Origin: Bradyrhizobium arachidis
Lineage (GTDB): Bacteria; Pseudomonadota; Alphaproteobacteria; Rhizobiales; Xanthobacteraceae
Assembly (NCBI RefSeq): GCF_024758505.1
Contig: NZ_CP077970.1
Location: forward strand, 3,596,001-3,660,000
Length of the DNA: 64,000 bases
Direction: 5' to 3'
Positions 34,982 to 47,141 of the stretch are shown piece by piece (positions within the stretch are counted from its first letter, which is position 1; every line of letters starts with the position of its first letter). The position numbers and the translations under genes were made by a program. The notes beneath the pieces were generated by a model that was not told the origin of the DNA, did no database searches, and worked only from the letters and a program-made list of their open reading frames with translations.

Positions 34982-35557
34982 ATGACATCCGCCGTGCCTG
35001 TCGGCAGCCGTCAATTGCTGTTGCGGTCTGTGCTGCTACTCGCGCTGCTGATGCTTTCGGGAATCGGCGGGGCGTCGGCTCAACCGGTCCCTGCGCCGCA
35101 GTCCGCAGCCCTGCGTCCACCGGTGGCAGTGAAGGGGTGGCGGTACGAGCTGAGGCCCAACGACGTCCACATGTTCCTCTGCGAGAAGCCGGAGTGCGGC
35201 GCGCAGTCCAGAGTAAGCTACCGGTACTACTCTCCCGGAACCGCGATGACCCTGGAAAAATTCCGCGACGAGCAGACGCAAATCGTCAAGGTCCTGGAAC
35301 AGCGGACGCCCGGCCAGAAGATCTCGATTCTCGGCATCGAGGGCGATCGCGGCACCTCGGTGCCGCGCATGTTCAAGGCGCGACGCTTGATGGTGAAGCC
35401 GGACGGTACGAACGAATATCAGGTCAGCGGCATGCTGTTCGGCGCGCGCGGCGCTGCCAGCGTGATCAGCTCGTCAGCTACCGAGAAGTCCAGCAATGAT
35501 AACTTTGCGCAGTTCGTCGTCGGCGTGATGCTTACTCTGGCGCCGGCGAGCCGCTGA
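34982..35557 (+). CDS. exported hypothetical protein
   Basis: 191 residues with a long N-region and hydrophobic core (LLRSVLLLALLMLSGIGGAS, AQPVP cleavage). The mature part includes VKGWRYELRPNDVHMFLCEK and PECGAQSRVSYRYYSPGTAM, with two cysteines that may pair, and VPRMFKARRLMVKPDGTNEY. No domain name recognised. It starts 8 bp after purS on the same strand, so it may be on the purCS transcript. Periplasmic. Confidence 0.7.
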   Translation: MTSAVPVGSRQLLLRSVLLLALLMLSGIGGASAQPVPAPQSAALRPPVAVKGWRYELRPNDVHMFLCEKPECGAQSRVSYRYYSPGTAMTLEKFRDEQTQIVKVLEQRTPGQKISILGIEGDRGTSVPRMFKARRLMVKPDGTNEYQVSGMLFGARGAASVISSSATEKSSNDNFAQFVVGVMLTLAPASR

Positions 35558-35584
35558 GGTTCGCGAATTCGCGCCTCGGGGGGC

Positions 35585-36601
35585 TCACAGCCATCCGGCA
35601 CGGCGGAAGCGCCAGAACAGGCCGACGCAGGCGAGCGCCATCAGGCTCAGCACGGCGAAATAGCCGTATTCCCACTCCAGCTCCGGCATGTGCTTGAAGT
35701 TCATGCCGTAGATGCCCGCAAGCGCGGTCGGCACGGCGATGATCGCGAGCCAGGAGGCGAGCTTCTTGGAGACTGCGGTCTCCTGCGCCTGGCCGACCAG
35801 AAGACTCGCTTCGAAGGCGAATGCCAGCACCTCGCGCATGGAATCGATGCGCTCCTGGATATTCCTGACGTGGTCGGTGACGTCGCGGAACAGCGGCTGC
35901 ATGGCCGGGCGCACCATCGCGAGCTCGTCGTGTTCAAGGCGCCGGCAGACCTCGACCAGGGGCCCGATCGCATTGCGCAGCCGCAACAGGTCACGCCTCA
36001 GCATGTAGAGCCGCTCGACCTGCCCCTTGGTGATCGGCTTGGAGAGCACGTCGTCCTCGATGCCCTCGACCTCGTCGGAAATGCTTTCGAGCACAGGCGA
36101 GTAGTTGTCGACGATGAAATCGAGGATGGCATAGAGGATGTAGTCCTCGCCGCGCGCCAGCGCCCGCGGACAGCTTTCGCAGCGTTCGCGCACCGGCGTG
36201 TACGACGTCGAGGCACCATGGCGGACCGAGACCAGATAGCCTTCGCCGACGAAGATGTGCGTCTCGCCGAAGGTAATGCGGCCCTCGACCAGTTGCGCAG
36301 TCCGCGCCACGATGAACAGCGCTTCGCCATACTGCTCGATCTTCGGCCGCTGATGGGCGTGGTTGGCGTCCTCGATGGCGAGGTCGTGCAGGTCGAACTG
36401 CTTCTGCACGGCGCTGAGCAGCGCCATGTCCGGCTCGTGCATCCCGATCCAGACCACATGGCCGGGCTTGGCCCGCCAGCTCGAGGCCTCGCTGATGGCG
36501 ATATTGGCGATGCGCCGCCCGTCGACATAGGCGCCGGCCGCGACCACGCCTTCGGTGGAGACAGGCTCGGAGGGGGATGTGGGCAGGGACGGGACATTCA
36601 T
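35585..36601 (-). CDS. corA: CorA-family magnesium/cobalt transporter
   Basis: 338 residues with a large cytoplasmic N-terminal domain and two C-terminal membrane helices. The signature GMN is in ALAGIYGMNFKHMPELEWEY, followed by the second helix (YFAVLSLMALACVGLFWRF) and a basic tail. Upstream are the typical helical segments (GQVERLYMLRRDLLRLRNAI, VRNIQERIDSMREVLAFAFE). It should form a pentameric divalent-cation channel. It reads against the purine genes, interrupting purS and purQ. Confidence 0.92.
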   Translation of the reverse strand: MNVPSLPTSPSEPVSTEGVVAAGAYVDGRRIANIAISEASSWRAKPGHVVWIGMHEPDMALLSAVQKQFDLHDLAIEDANHAHQRPKIEQYGEALFIVARTAQLVEGRITFGETHIFVGEGYLVSVRHGASTSYTPVRERCESCPRALARGEDYILYAILDFIVDNYSPVLESISDEVEGIEDDVLSKPITKGQVERLYMLRRDLLRLRNAIGPLVEVCRRLEHDELAMVRPAMQPLFRDVTDHVRNIQERIDSMREVLAFAFEASLLVGQAQETAVSKKLASWLAIIAVPTALAGIYGMNFKHMPELEWEYGYFAVLSLMALACVGLFWRFRRAGWL

Positions 36602-36779
36602 GGCTCAAAATCCCGCAAATTCGTTCGGCAGAGACACCGAATCTGGCGACAAATCATGGCCTGTGCACAAAGCTCTCAGGCGAGGCTAGCACTGGTAAAA
36701 TCCGCGTCAAATGGTTATGTCTGCGAGCAGATTTGGCCGCCGGCCAGCCCGATTCCACACTTCTTTCGGAACCCCGCTC

Positions 36780-37481
36780 ATGAAGTCAGCCGTCCTGGTT
36801 TTTCCCGGAATCAACCGCGAGCGCGACATGGCGCGCGCGCTGAAACTGATCTCCGGACATGAGCCGGCGATGGTCTGGCATGCCGAGACCTCGCTGCCTG
36901 ATGGCACCGATCTCGTCGTTGTGCCCGGTGGCTTTTCCTACGGCGATTATCTGCGCTGCGGCGCGATCGCCGCGCGGGCGCCGGTCATGGATGCGGTGCG
37001 CGACTACGCTGCCAAGGGCGGGCTGGTGCTCGGCGTCTGCAACGGCTTTCAGATCCTCTGCGAATCCGGCCTCTTGCCCGGCGTACTCATGCGCAATGCG
37101 CGGCTCAAATTCATCTGCCATGACGTGCATCTGCGCGTCGAGCGTTCGGATACGCCGTTCACCCGCGGCTATAATGCGGGGCAGGTGATCCGCGTGCCGG
37201 TCGCTCATGGCGAAGGCAATTACGAGGCGGACGAAGAGACCATCAAGCGGCTCGAGGGCGAGGGCAGGGTGCTCTATCGCTACTGCTCGCCGGACGGCGT
37301 GGTGGATGAGGCCCATAACATCAACGGCGCCGCGCATTCGATCGCCGGCGTCGTCAATGACAAGGGCAATGTGCTCGGCATGATGCCGCATCCGGAAAAT
37401 CACGTCGAAGACATCATGGGCTGCACGGACGGCCGCGGCCTGTTCGCAGGCCTCGCCGCGCATCTGGACCGGGCCGCGTGA
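36780..37481 (+). CDS. purQ: FGAM synthase glutaminase subunit PurQ
   Basis: 233 residues, a class I glutamine amidotransferase. The nucleophile is Cys87 in [20 protein letters not shown], with His and Glu in [11 protein letters not shown]. The N terminus ([20 protein letters not shown]) fixes the start at 36780. It supplies ammonia to PurL through PurS. The downstream binding-protein gene overlaps its last four bases (GTGA), indicating translational coupling. Confidence 0.96.
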   Translation: MKSAVLVFPGINRERDMARALKLISGHEPAMVWHAETSLPDGTDLVVVPGGFSYGDYLRCGAIAARAPVMDAVRDYAAKGGLVLGVCNGFQILCESGLLPGVLMRNARLKFICHDVHLRVERSDTPFTRGYNAGQVIRVPVAHGEGNYEADEETIKRLEGEGRVLYRYCSPDGVVDEAHNINGAAHSIAGVVNDKGNVLGMMPHPENHVEDIMGCTDGRGLFAGLAAHLDRAA

Positions 37482-38449
37482 GAAAAATTGCCGCGAGGTT
37501 TTTCACTGCGACCGCGGCGCTGCTGCTGAGTGCTACCGCGCAGGCGCAGGACTTCCCGAAACGTGCGATCACCATGATCGTGCCGTTCGCGGCCGGCGGC
37601 ACGTCTGACGTGATCGCGCGCGTGGTGGCCGAACAGATGAGCGCCGCCCTTGGCCAGCCCATCGTGATCGAGAACGTCGCGGGCGCCGGCGGCTCGACCG
37701 CGCTGACCCGCGCCGCGCGCGCCGAGCCCGACGGCTACACGATCGCCATTGGCAATGCCGGCACCAGTGCTGCCGCCTACACGATCTATCCAAAACTGTC
37801 GTTCACGCCAGAATCCTTCGTGCCGATCGCGATGGTCGCCAAGACCTTTGGCATCATTGCGTTGCGCAAGGATTTTCCGGCCAAGGATCTCAAGGAATTC
37901 ATCGACTACGCGAAGAAAAATCCCGGCAAGATCAATCTCGGCCATGCCGGCGTCGGCTCCTCGAATTACCTGATCTGCAAGAGCTTCGTGCAGGCCGCCG
38001 GCATCGATGCGACGCTGGTCGGCTATCGCGGTGCTGCGCCCGCGCTGACCGACGCGGTCGGCGGTCAGATCGACGGCGTCTGCGACGCGGCCGCTTCGGT
38101 CTCGCAATCGATCAACGAGAAGCTCGTGAAGGGGATCGTGGTCGGCTCGGATGTGCGGCTCGGCACGCTGCCCGATTTGCCGACCTCGGCGGAAGCGGGC
38201 CTGCCGGAGTTCGAGGCACAGGGCTGGAACGGCCTGTTCGCGCCGAAGGGCACGCCGCCGGCAATCATCGCCAAGCTCAACGCCGCCGCGCGCACCGCTG
38301 TCGAAAGCGATGCCGTGAAGAAGCGTTTTGCCGACCTGTCGACGGTCGCGCCTGATGCAAACGAGCATACGCCTGAGGTATTGCAGCAGCTCGTGACGCG
38401 CGACGTCGAAAAATACCGGAAACTTTTGGCTGACGACGCCAAGCAATAG
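37478..38449 (+). CDS. TctC/Bug-family solute-binding protein
   Basis: 323 residues. The signal peptide ([25 protein letters not shown] cleavage) is followed by the Bug fold: [60 protein letters not shown] and [20 protein letters not shown]. It is a periplasmic receptor for a carboxylate or similar ligand, normally partnered with TctA/TctB membrane proteins, none of which is nearby. It starts with a GTG overlapping the purQ stop. Orphan Bug proteins are common in Bradyrhizobium. Confidence 0.92.
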   Translation: MRKIAARFFTATAALLLSATAQAQDFPKRAITMIVPFAAGGTSDVIARVVAEQMSAALGQPIVIENVAGAGGSTALTRAARAEPDGYTIAIGNAGTSAAAYTIYPKLSFTPESFVPIAMVAKTFGIIALRKDFPAKDLKEFIDYAKKNPGKINLGHAGVGSSNYLICKSFVQAAGIDATLVGYRGAAPALTDAVGGQIDGVCDAAASVSQSINEKLVKGIVVGSDVRLGTLPDLPTSAEAGLPEFEAQGWNGLFAPKGTPPAIIAKLNAAARTAVESDAVKKRFADLSTVAPDANEHTPEVLQQLVTRDVEKYRKLLADDAKQ

Positions 38450-38651
38450 CGTCAGCCTTGCGGCCATCGCGAGCCCCGCCGCGTGAACCTCGGCCGCGGA
38501 CGATGCGACTGATACGGCATCGTCGATCAAGTGCACGTACCGGTCCTTCCCGATCTTCGTCGATGTGGGCAACTCAAAGTTGTCTCAAGGGGCGAGTTAC
38601 GCTATCAGGAAGCCGGTCCGACGCTGTCGATTTGCTTTTTGCGGATTTCGC

Positions 38652-39389
38652 ATGCCCGTTGCATTGGTCGTTCTGCTGCTCGATATCACGCTGATCTATC
38701 ACGCGTCGCGAACCGGGCGGTTGCAGCCCTGGGCCTTCATCATCCTGATGGTGCCGTTGATCGGCGCGCTCGCCTACATCGTGGTTGAGCTCGTCCCGGA
38801 GTGGTTTTCGAGCCCGGAAGCGCGACAGGCGCGCCAGCGTGTCGCCAACCGCTTCGATCCCGAAAAGCGCTATCGCGAGCTCTCCGATCGCCTCGGCGCC
38901 ACCGACACCATCACCAATCGTGCCGCGCTCGCCGAGGAATGCGTGAAGATCGGCCGGTTCGCGGAAGCCGAGCGGCACTATGATCACATCCTGAAACTGC
39001 CGATGGGCCACGATCCCGCCTACGCATTCGGCAAGGCGCAGGCGGAGTTTTCCGCCAACCGCCCGTCCGATGCGCTCGCCACCCTGGACGATCTCCAGAA
39101 GCAATGGCCGGACTACGACTCGGCCGATGCGCATCTGTTGTACGCCCGCGCGCTCGCCGAGGTCGGGCAGGTCGACGAGGCGCTGGAGGAATACCACGCC
39201 GTCTCCGCCTACTTCCCCGGCGCCGAGGCTCGGGTGCGGTACGGCATGCTGCTGCAACTGGTCGGCCGCACCGCGGAGGCGCGGGTCGTCTTCAACGAGC
39301 TCTTGATCCAGATGCGCCGCGCGCCAAAATATCTGCGCAAGGCACAGGCCGAGTGGCTGTCGATCGCAGAGAAGCAATTGTCGGCCTAA
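38652..39389 (+). CDS. membrane-anchored TPR protein
   Basis: 245 residues. Two N-terminal membrane helices (MPVALVVLLLDITLIYHASR, PWAFIILMVPLIGALAYIVV) are followed by a helical-repeat cytoplasmic domain (ALAEECVKIGRFAEAERHYD, PSDALATLDDLQKQWPDYDS, LLYARALAEVGQVDEALEEY). The TPR array suggests a scaffold role. The ATG at 38652 begins at the first helix; the longer frame from 38565 has no such feature. The 202-bp gap before it shows no gene. Confidence 0.8.
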   Translation: MPVALVVLLLDITLIYHASRTGRLQPWAFIILMVPLIGALAYIVVELVPEWFSSPEARQARQRVANRFDPEKRYRELSDRLGATDTITNRAALAEECVKIGRFAEAERHYDHILKLPMGHDPAYAFGKAQAEFSANRPSDALATLDDLQKQWPDYDSADAHLLYARALAEVGQVDEALEEYHAVSAYFPGAEARVRYGMLLQLVGRTAEARVVFNELLIQMRRAPKYLRKAQAEWLSIAEKQLSA

Positions 39390-39393
39390 AGCA

Positions 39394-40368
39394 CTATCGC
39401 AACCTGAATCCCTTCAGCCTCTCTGCCGGCACCGTCATGGCGGCGACGCCGGCCATGACCAGCACCAGCCCCAGCGCCAGGTTCGACGGCACGGTTTCGC
39501 CGAGCAGCAGCACGGAGAGGCCGACGCCGATCGGAATGCGCAAATAGCCTTGCGCGTTCGTGGTCAGCGTGCCGAGCCGGGTCAGGCACATGTAGAACAG
39601 CATCAGGCCGAGCGCGCTGGAGAAAATCCCCATGGCGACGGTGGCGGCGATCGCCTCCGGTGTCGGATGCAGCGTCCAGGGATGGTCGATGATGAGCGAA
39701 GCCGGCAACAATAGCAGGCCGCCGAACAGCAGCGAGCCCGCTGCCACCACCATCGGATCGTAGTCCGACAGCCGCAGCCCGAAGATCGTGGCGCAGGCAA
39801 ACGAGATCGTGGCGAGCAGGATCGCGATCTCGGCAAAGATCTCGGTGCCGAGGCCGTGAAGGGCGTCGAGACCGACGATGACGGCCGTGCCGGCAAGTCC
39901 GAAAATGGCGCCGAGCAGCTTCAACAGCGTCGCCGGCTCGTGGCGCGTGATCGCCCAGGTGATGAGGAAGGCGAAGATCGGCGTCGTCGACGCCAGCACC
40001 ACGGTGTTGGACGCGGGCACATAGAGCTGCGCCCAGGTGATCATCAGGAACGGCACCGTCGAGTTGATCAGTTGCTGGAAGGCAAACAGCTTCCACGCCT
40101 TCAGGTCGGTCGGAAGCCTCAATCCGCGCAGGCGCAGGATCACGAACAGGAAGGCGAAGGCGACCAGCGAGCGCGCCGAGATGAAGGTGATCGGCGGTAT
40201 CGAGCCGAGCCCGATCTTGGTCAGCGGGTAGGTCGAGCTCCAGCAGCCAGCGAGCGCCAGCAGCAGCGCATAATCGCGCCAGCCGCGCACGGGTCGCGGG
40301 CTTGTGGACGGAATGGGCGTCTCCGCGGGAGCCGTCGCGCCACCCGCTTCGACTCCTTGTTTGAGCAT
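39394..40368 (-). CDS. EamA/DMT-family transporter
   Basis: 324 residues with ten predicted membrane helices in two EamA repeats (YALLLALAGCWSSTYPLTKI; TFISARSLVAFAFLFVILRL; later FAEIAILLATISFACATIFG and LALGLVLVMAGVAAMTVPAE). It exports or imports small metabolites; the substrate is not predictable. The ATG at 40368 lies inside a 47-bp palindromic repeat, and the first codons (MLKQGVEAGG) derive partly from it. AGGAGTCG comes after the ATG, not before, so translation start is unusual. The 3' end is 4 bp from the TPR gene. Confidence 0.88.
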   Translation of the reverse strand: MLKQGVEAGGATAPAETPIPSTSPRPVRGWRDYALLLALAGCWSSTYPLTKIGLGSIPPITFISARSLVAFAFLFVILRLRGLRLPTDLKAWKLFAFQQLINSTVPFLMITWAQLYVPASNTVVLASTTPIFAFLITWAITRHEPATLLKLLGAIFGLAGTAVIVGLDALHGLGTEIFAEIAILLATISFACATIFGLRLSDYDPMVVAAGSLLFGGLLLLPASLIIDHPWTLHPTPEAIAATVAMGIFSSALGLMLFYMCLTRLGTLTTNAQGYLRIPIGVGLSVLLLGETVPSNLALGLVLVMAGVAAMTVPAERLKGFRLR

Positions 40369-40410
40369 GATCGTTTCGGAAAACCGCTTCACACTTTTCC
40401 GGATCATGCT
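40364..40410. repeat. 47-bp palindromic element, short form
   Basis: AGCATGATCGTTTCGGAAAA to TTTTCCGGATCATGCT. It matches the outer arms of the 74-bp elements but lacks the nested 8-bp hairpin. It contains the start codon of the EamA transporter. Confidence 0.85.
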
Positions 40411-40503
40411 CTGGCTGTGCTCTGCGGCACCTTGTTGGCTCCCCGCGCATCCATGCGCTGGTCAAGTCATAGCGTGGCGGCGCGGGGGAAGGATAGGTTC
40501 GAG

Positions 40504-40983
40504 CTATGCACTGGCCTCAGGTGGCGCCTTCCGCTTGACCCGCTTGATCGTCCCCGAAAACGTGAACAGGGCGCGATCACCAGATGTCAGCATGCCTCGC
40601 ACGAAGATCAGCGAGCCGCCGGCGCGGGTCACCTCGCCGGTGCATTCGACCAGTTCGCCCTCGCGGGCGGCGTCGAGAAACTCGCTCGAAAACGACACCG
40701 TCACCGCCGGTCCCTGCAGCTCGAGGGCGGCGAGCGCGAACAGGCAGTAATCGGCAAAGGTCATGAAGCAGCCGCCATGGACGTTGCCGGAGCCGTTGAG
40801 GTGCTTTTTCGCGACCCGGAACGCGCAGGTGATACGGCCATTCTCGTCCATCCGGTGGTAGAACGGGCCGGCAAGGTTCTCGAAATGGTCGCGTTTCCAG
40901 GTCCGCCAGCCCTGGAATTCGCCCTCGGTTTCGACGTGCACGCCGGGGCGGAGGTCGAATGCGGTCTTGGCGAGCTGGTTCAC
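40504..40983 (-). CDS. PaaI-type hotdog thioesterase
   Basis: 159 residues, with the active-site segment NVHGGCFMTFADYCLFALAA carrying the family HGG, then PAVTVSFSSEFLDAAREGEL and GGSLIFVRGMLTSGDRALFT. It probably cleaves acyl-CoA thioesters. It shares the fold but not close sequence with the thioesterase at 5718-6182. It reads leftward, away from purL. Confidence 0.88.
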   Translation of the reverse strand: MNQLAKTAFDLRPGVHVETEGEFQGWRTWKRDHFENLAGPFYHRMDENGRITCAFRVAKKHLNGSGNVHGGCFMTFADYCLFALAALELQGPAVTVSFSSEFLDAAREGELVECTGEVTRAGGSLIFVRGMLTSGDRALFTFSGTIKRVKRKAPPEASA

Positions 40984-41143
40984 GAAATCTGGCCTTCAAT
41001 TGTCGGTTTGGGTCCTTAAATCCGATCTGTCACCGCAGTGCAAACGCCGTCGTTAGGGGGAGCCGCCGCAAAGCTCTGGACAGGCCGAAAATGCCCCCTA
41101 AAAGGCCTTTTCGCCCCCGTTCGATCTACCTATTAAGGGACCC

Positions 41144-43363
<2,220 letters not shown>

Positions 43364-43380
43364 GGCGCCGCCGAATTCTC

Positions 43381-43460
43381 CGTCATTGCGAGCGCAGCGA
43401 AGCAATCCAGACTGTCCCCGCGGCGGGATTCTGGATTGCTTCGCTGCGCTCGCAATGACG
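43381..43460. repeat. 80-bp element with perfect 31-bp inverted arms
   Basis: CGTCATTGCGAGCGCAGCGA and the following 11 bases (43381-43411) pair perfectly with 43430-43460 across an 18-nt GC-rich spacer. This is the widespread CGTCATTGCGAGC type of alphaproteobacterial intergenic repeat. It lies between purL and the convergent acyltransferase gene and may end both transcripts. Confidence 0.9.
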
Positions 43461-43477
43461 AGTCGAGGCAGCGAGCC

Positions 43478-44665
43478 CTACAGCACCTTCGTTGCCCCGG
43501 GAATCTGGCGCAAGGCGCGCGTGAGCGCCCAACTGAACGCGACCGTCAGCACGAATCCGACCATCGCCTTGACGATTGCTGGCAGGTCATAGTCGAACAG
43601 CCAGTATTGCAGCCAAAGCGCGATCGGGTAGTGCACCAAAAACATGCCGAACGCGTCCGCCTGCATCGGATCGAGCAGCCTGGCCGAGCCTGATTGTTTG
43701 AACCTCTGGAAAAAGGCCAGGATCAGAAACAGGACGGCCACGCTGAAAACAGCGAAGCAGAGGGCATAGAGCCCTTCATACCAGTTCGGCAGCGGCGACG
43801 GGTTTCCCAGTATTTCGCGCTTGATGAAGATCAGCGTCCAGAGCAGGCAATACGGAACGATCGCCAGGACCATCCAGTCCCAGCTGACCTTCGCCATCCG
43901 GCCGTCCGCAGCGAGCAGTCCGCGATCCATATTCGCGACGCCGATGCCGGCGCCGAAAAAGAAGTAACTCGCATAGAGCAACACGCGCCCGTGCTGCACC
44001 GAGAACGGCCCGAATTCGAACCAACTGCTTGGTCCATAAATCATCAGGCCGGGAACATAGACTGCTGCCGTGACGGCAAGCATGACGGCGAAGAACACGG
44101 CCGGCCGGCGGCGACTGTGCAGCGAAAGGCGATTGATCGGATTGAGCAGGTTGGGCGACAGTCGATGCAGAATACAGGCAATAAGGTCGAAGCCGAGCAG
44201 GACCCATAGGAACCAGATCGGCCCGCTCGGCCACGGGCCCTTCGTGACCATATTCCACCAGTATTCCGAAAAGCCGATCTCGGGATGGTGCCGGAGCGAG
44301 ATGGCGTAATAGGCGAGCGGAATGACCGTGAATGCGCAGATCACGAACGGCAGGCCAAGCCGAAGCAGGCGATCTGCCAAATAGGTCAGCGCCCCCTTGC
44401 GGGCGATGCCTGACCACGCAAACAAGCCCGACAGGAAGAAGAACATCGCCATGAAGAAGCTGTCGGTGGCCAGCACGATCATGTCGAAGCCGAAGAAGAA
44501 CTTCGGGTCGGTATGACCGAAATAGGTATAGGGGATGACGGCGTGGTGCAGCAGCACCACGAGGGTCAGGAAGGTGCGGGCGCGGTCGAGCGACAGGTTG
44601 CGCGCCTTGCTCTTGGGAGCCGCATGAACCTCCGACCCCGTTGTCGTCTGAGAAATTGTCGTCAT
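43478..44665 (-). CDS. acyltransferase 3 family membrane protein
   Basis: 395 residues, about ten membrane helices. It opens with [20 protein letters not shown], in which RA..LV..HHA is the catalytic-helix signature of acyltransferase 3 (OPX/OafA-type) proteins. It continues with [20 protein letters not shown] and [20 protein letters not shown]. It probably acylates a sugar or glycan at the inner membrane. The gene sits within the extended purine region, reading against it. The substrate is unknown. Confidence 0.87.
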   Translation of the reverse strand: MTTISQTTTGSEVHAAPKSKARNLSLDRARTFLTLVVLLHHAVIPYTYFGHTDPKFFFGFDMIVLATDSFFMAMFFFLSGLFAWSGIARKGALTYLADRLLRLGLPFVICAFTVIPLAYYAISLRHHPEIGFSEYWWNMVTKGPWPSGPIWFLWVLLGFDLIACILHRLSPNLLNPINRLSLHSRRRPAVFFAVMLAVTAAVYVPGLMIYGPSSWFEFGPFSVQHGRVLLYASYFFFGAGIGVANMDRGLLAADGRMAKVSWDWMVLAIVPYCLLWTLIFIKREILGNPSPLPNWYEGLYALCFAVFSVAVLFLILAFFQRFKQSGSARLLDPMQADAFGMFLVHYPIALWLQYWLFDYDLPAIVKAMVGFVLTVAFSWALTRALRQIPGATKVL

Positions 44666-44847
44666 GTCCGCCCCGGTCGCGTTGCACTTTGAAACGATGT
44701 TTGCAGCCCGGAACCCGATTCAGCAAGCGGTGTTTGGGTGGGTACCGCGCTTCCTGCGGCACCGCATCAGGAACCAGTTCCCGCCTGCGGCGTTCAGGAA
44801 CGTCCTGGGGCCTGCCAGCTGCGGCGGGCGAGCATCGGAGCTGGGCG

Positions 44848-45021
44848 ATGACTATCCTGAAATGGGCGCTGATCTTTCTGTTGGTCTCGATCGTGGCCGG
44901 CGTGCTCGGCTTCTCCGGCATTTCGGCTGCGTCAGCCGATATCGCCCGTTTCCTGTTCTACGTCTTCGTCGTGATCTTCCTGGTGCTGCTGATCCTGGGG
45001 CTGACGATCTTCAGGGTGTAG
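44848..45021 (+). CDS. DUF1328 small membrane protein
   Basis: 57 residues: [40 protein letters not shown] and [17 protein letters not shown]. It has two membrane helices and the GFxGI...A..I.R.LF pattern of DUF1328 (YtjA). GGAGC lies 8 nt upstream of the ATG at 44848. Inner-membrane protein of unknown role, often stress-associated in other bacteria. Confidence 0.88.
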   Translation: MTILKWALIFLLVSIVAGVLGFSGISAASADIARFLFYVFVVIFLVLLILGLTIFRV

Positions 45022-45027
45022 CCTGTT

Positions 45028-45130
45028 CGTCATTCCGGGGCGATGCGAAGCATCGAACCCCAATGCGCAATTGCGCATTGTGGAATCTCGAGATTCCGGG
45101 TTCGGTCCTGCGGACCGCCCCGGAATGACG
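45028..45130. repeat. CGTCATTCCGGGGC-type palindromic repeat, copy 1
   Basis: CGTCATTCCGGGGCG at the left end and CGCCCCGGAATGACG at the right are exact inverted copies. Inside lie CAATGCGCAATTGCGCATTG and AATCTCGAGATT palindromes. A related, more diverged copy lies at 55593-55697. Confidence 0.85.
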
Positions 45131-45140
45131 TCGTCTCCGA

Positions 45141-45500
45141 CTACCCCACTTCCTCGATCTTCACCTTGTCCGGATAGAACGCCAGCCGGCCGGAAATCTC
45201 CGTCATGGCGGGAAAGGGCGTCTCGTAGGTCCAGATCGCGTTGTCGAGCGTCTTGCCGTCGGCCTTGATGCTGTAATAGCTCGCGTCACCCTTGTAGGGG
45301 CAGTGCGTGACGCGGTCGGTGCGCTCGAGCAGCGCCATGTTGGTATCCTCCCGCGGGACATATTGCACCGCCGGATACCTGGCTTCCTTCAGGGTCAGGG
45401 CCTTGGTGGTGTCGGCAATCACGATATCGCCCGCGGTCACCCGGATGCGGCGGGGGTTTTGGGTGATCGTGATGGGATGGTCGGGGCCTGGAAGCTTCAT
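45141..45500 (-). CDS. DUF427 protein
   Basis: 119 residues: MKLPGPDHPITITQNPRRIR, VPREDTNMALLERTDRVTHC, PYKGDASYYSIKADGKTLDN and IWTYETPFPAMTEISGRLAF. The THCPYKG segment is the DUF427 signature. It is a small beta-sandwich-type domain of unknown reaction. Stands alone, leftward, between two repeat-containing gaps. Confidence 0.88.
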   Translation of the reverse strand: MKLPGPDHPITITQNPRRIRVTAGDIVIADTTKALTLKEARYPAVQYVPREDTNMALLERTDRVTHCPYKGDASYYSIKADGKTLDNAIWTYETPFPAMTEISGRLAFYPDKVKIEEVG

Positions 45501-45680
45501 GATTTCACGCCTTTTCGATCAATCTGTCGCGCGCGGCACTTTGTCGTGTCTTTATCCTGCCGGAAGCGGAAATATAGTGGCTGGCAGCGTGACCCAGAAG
45601 GCCGTTCACGCTAAGTTTGTTCCGTCGGTCCAGGGGACGGCCGGCGGTGATTCGACGGCAGGACAAGGAGTTAGACACGA

Positions 45681-45917
45681 ATGCCAATGGACGCCCACGA
45701 TATCGAGGCGATGATCAAGGCAGCGATCCCCGATGCCGAGGTGACGATACGCGACCTCGCCGGCGACGGCGACCACTACGCTGCGACCGTGATCTCGGAA
45801 TCCTTCCGCGGCAAGTCTCGCGTCCAGCAGCACCAGATCGTCTATCAGTCGCTGCGCGGCCAGATGGGCGGCGTGTTGCACGCGCTCGCGCTGCAGACCG
45901 GCGTGCCCGGAAGCTGA
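45681..45917 (+). CDS. bolA: BolA-family protein
   Basis: 78 residues: AHDIEAMIKAAIPDAEVTIR, DGDHYAATVISESFRGKSRV, QQHQIVYQSLRGQMGGVLHA. The FRGKSRVQQHQ(I)VY core and the conserved His identify BolA. Proteins of this group bind a shared [2Fe-2S] cluster with monothiol glutaredoxins. In other alphaproteobacteria it lies between purL and grxD; here grxD is 4.2 kb downstream. AGGAG lies 11 nt before the first ATG; a second ATG at 45687 may be used. Confidence 0.9.
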   Translation: MPMDAHDIEAMIKAAIPDAEVTIRDLAGDGDHYAATVISESFRGKSRVQQHQIVYQSLRGQMGGVLHALALQTGVPGS

Positions 45918-45952
45918 GAAAGGGCTGATCTTCTTCGCAGACGGGGACAGGA

Positions 45953-47134
45953 ATGGCTGCGGACAATGCTCGCGGCGCGATGTTTCGCGTCATCGTACCG
46001 AACCAGCACAGCCGCGTCACCTATGCCGAGCTGTTCTTCGATCTCGTCTTCGTCTTCGCCGTTACGCAGATCTCGCACACGCTGCTGCACCACTTCACGC
46101 CGCTCGGCGCGGTGCAGGTCACGCTGCTGTTTCTCGCGGTCTGGTGGGTCTGGGTCTACACCGCCTGGGTGACCAACTGGCTCAATCCCGAGCTGACGCC
46201 AGTCCGCATCCTGCTGTTCCTGATGATGCTCGGCGGCCTCGTGCTGTCGACGACGATCCCGGCCGCCTTCGAGGGCCGAGGCCTGTGGTTTGCTCTCGCC
46301 TACGCATCGATGCAGGTCGGGCGCACGGCGTTCTGGCTGTTCGCGACGCCGCCGCATCGCACGCTGGTGCGGCACAATGCGATCCGTATCCTGGCCTGGC
46401 TCTGCGTCTCCGCCGTGCTCTGGATTTTGGGCGGGTTTGCGGAGGGGCAGACGCGGCTGTGGTTGTGGGGTGCCGCAGTCGTGTGGGAATACATCTCGCC
46501 GGCGGCGCGCTTCTGGGTGCCGAAGCTGGGGTTCTCCTCGGTCGAGGCCTGGGCCGTCGAGGGCGGCCACATGGCGGAGCGCTGCGCCGGCTTCATCATC
46601 ATCGCGCTCGGCGAGGCCATCGTCGTCAACGGCGCGACGTTTGCCGAGCTGGATTGGACGAGCGAAAACATCCTCGCCTTCCTGGCTGCGCTGACCGGCG
46701 CGATCGCGATGTGGTGGATCTATTTTCACAAGGGCGCCGAGGCTGGTTCAGAGCTGCTCTCGAAGTCGATGGAGTCCGGCCGGCTCGCGCGGCTCGCCTA
46801 CACCTATCTGCACATGCCGATCATCGCCGGCATCATCCTCACCGCGGTATCGGACGAGCTCGTGCTGAAGCATCCGAGCGGACATTCCGACGTCAGGACC
46901 GTCATCAGCACGATCGGTGGTCCGCTCGTGTTCCTGATCGGTACCATCCTGTTCAAGCATTCGATCCGCGGCTTCCTCCAGCTCTCGCACGGCGTCGGCA
47001 TTCTTGCGCTGCTTGGTCTCGGCTGGTTTGGCAGCGAACTCTCGCCGCTCTGGCTGTCGGTTGCGACGACACTGATCTTGATCGTGGTGGCGATCTGGGA
47101 GTCGATGTCGCTGCGGTCGAAGGCGGATGAGTAG
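45953..47134 (+). CDS. LtrA-family membrane protein
   Basis: 393 residues and about ten membrane helices. VTYAELFFDLVFVFAVTQIS is the family's first helix (low temperature requirement protein A), followed by LLFLAVWWVWVYTAWVTNWL, HMAERCAGFIIIALGEAIVV and LAYTYLHMPIIAGIILTAVS. The name comes from a Listeria cold-growth phenotype; the biochemical role is unknown. It starts 35 bp after bolA on the same strand. Confidence 0.92.
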   Translation: MAADNARGAMFRVIVPNQHSRVTYAELFFDLVFVFAVTQISHTLLHHFTPLGAVQVTLLFLAVWWVWVYTAWVTNWLNPELTPVRILLFLMMLGGLVLSTTIPAAFEGRGLWFALAYASMQVGRTAFWLFATPPHRTLVRHNAIRILAWLCVSAVLWILGGFAEGQTRLWLWGAAVVWEYISPAARFWVPKLGFSSVEAWAVEGGHMAERCAGFIIIALGEAIVVNGATFAELDWTSENILAFLAALTGAIAMWWIYFHKGAEAGSELLSKSMESGRLARLAYTYLHMPIIAGIILTAVSDELVLKHPSGHSDVRTVISTIGGPLVFLIGTILFKHSIRGFLQLSHGVGILALLGLGWFGSELSPLWLSVATTLILIVVAIWESMSLRSKADE

Positions 47135-47141
47135 GCGAGGC

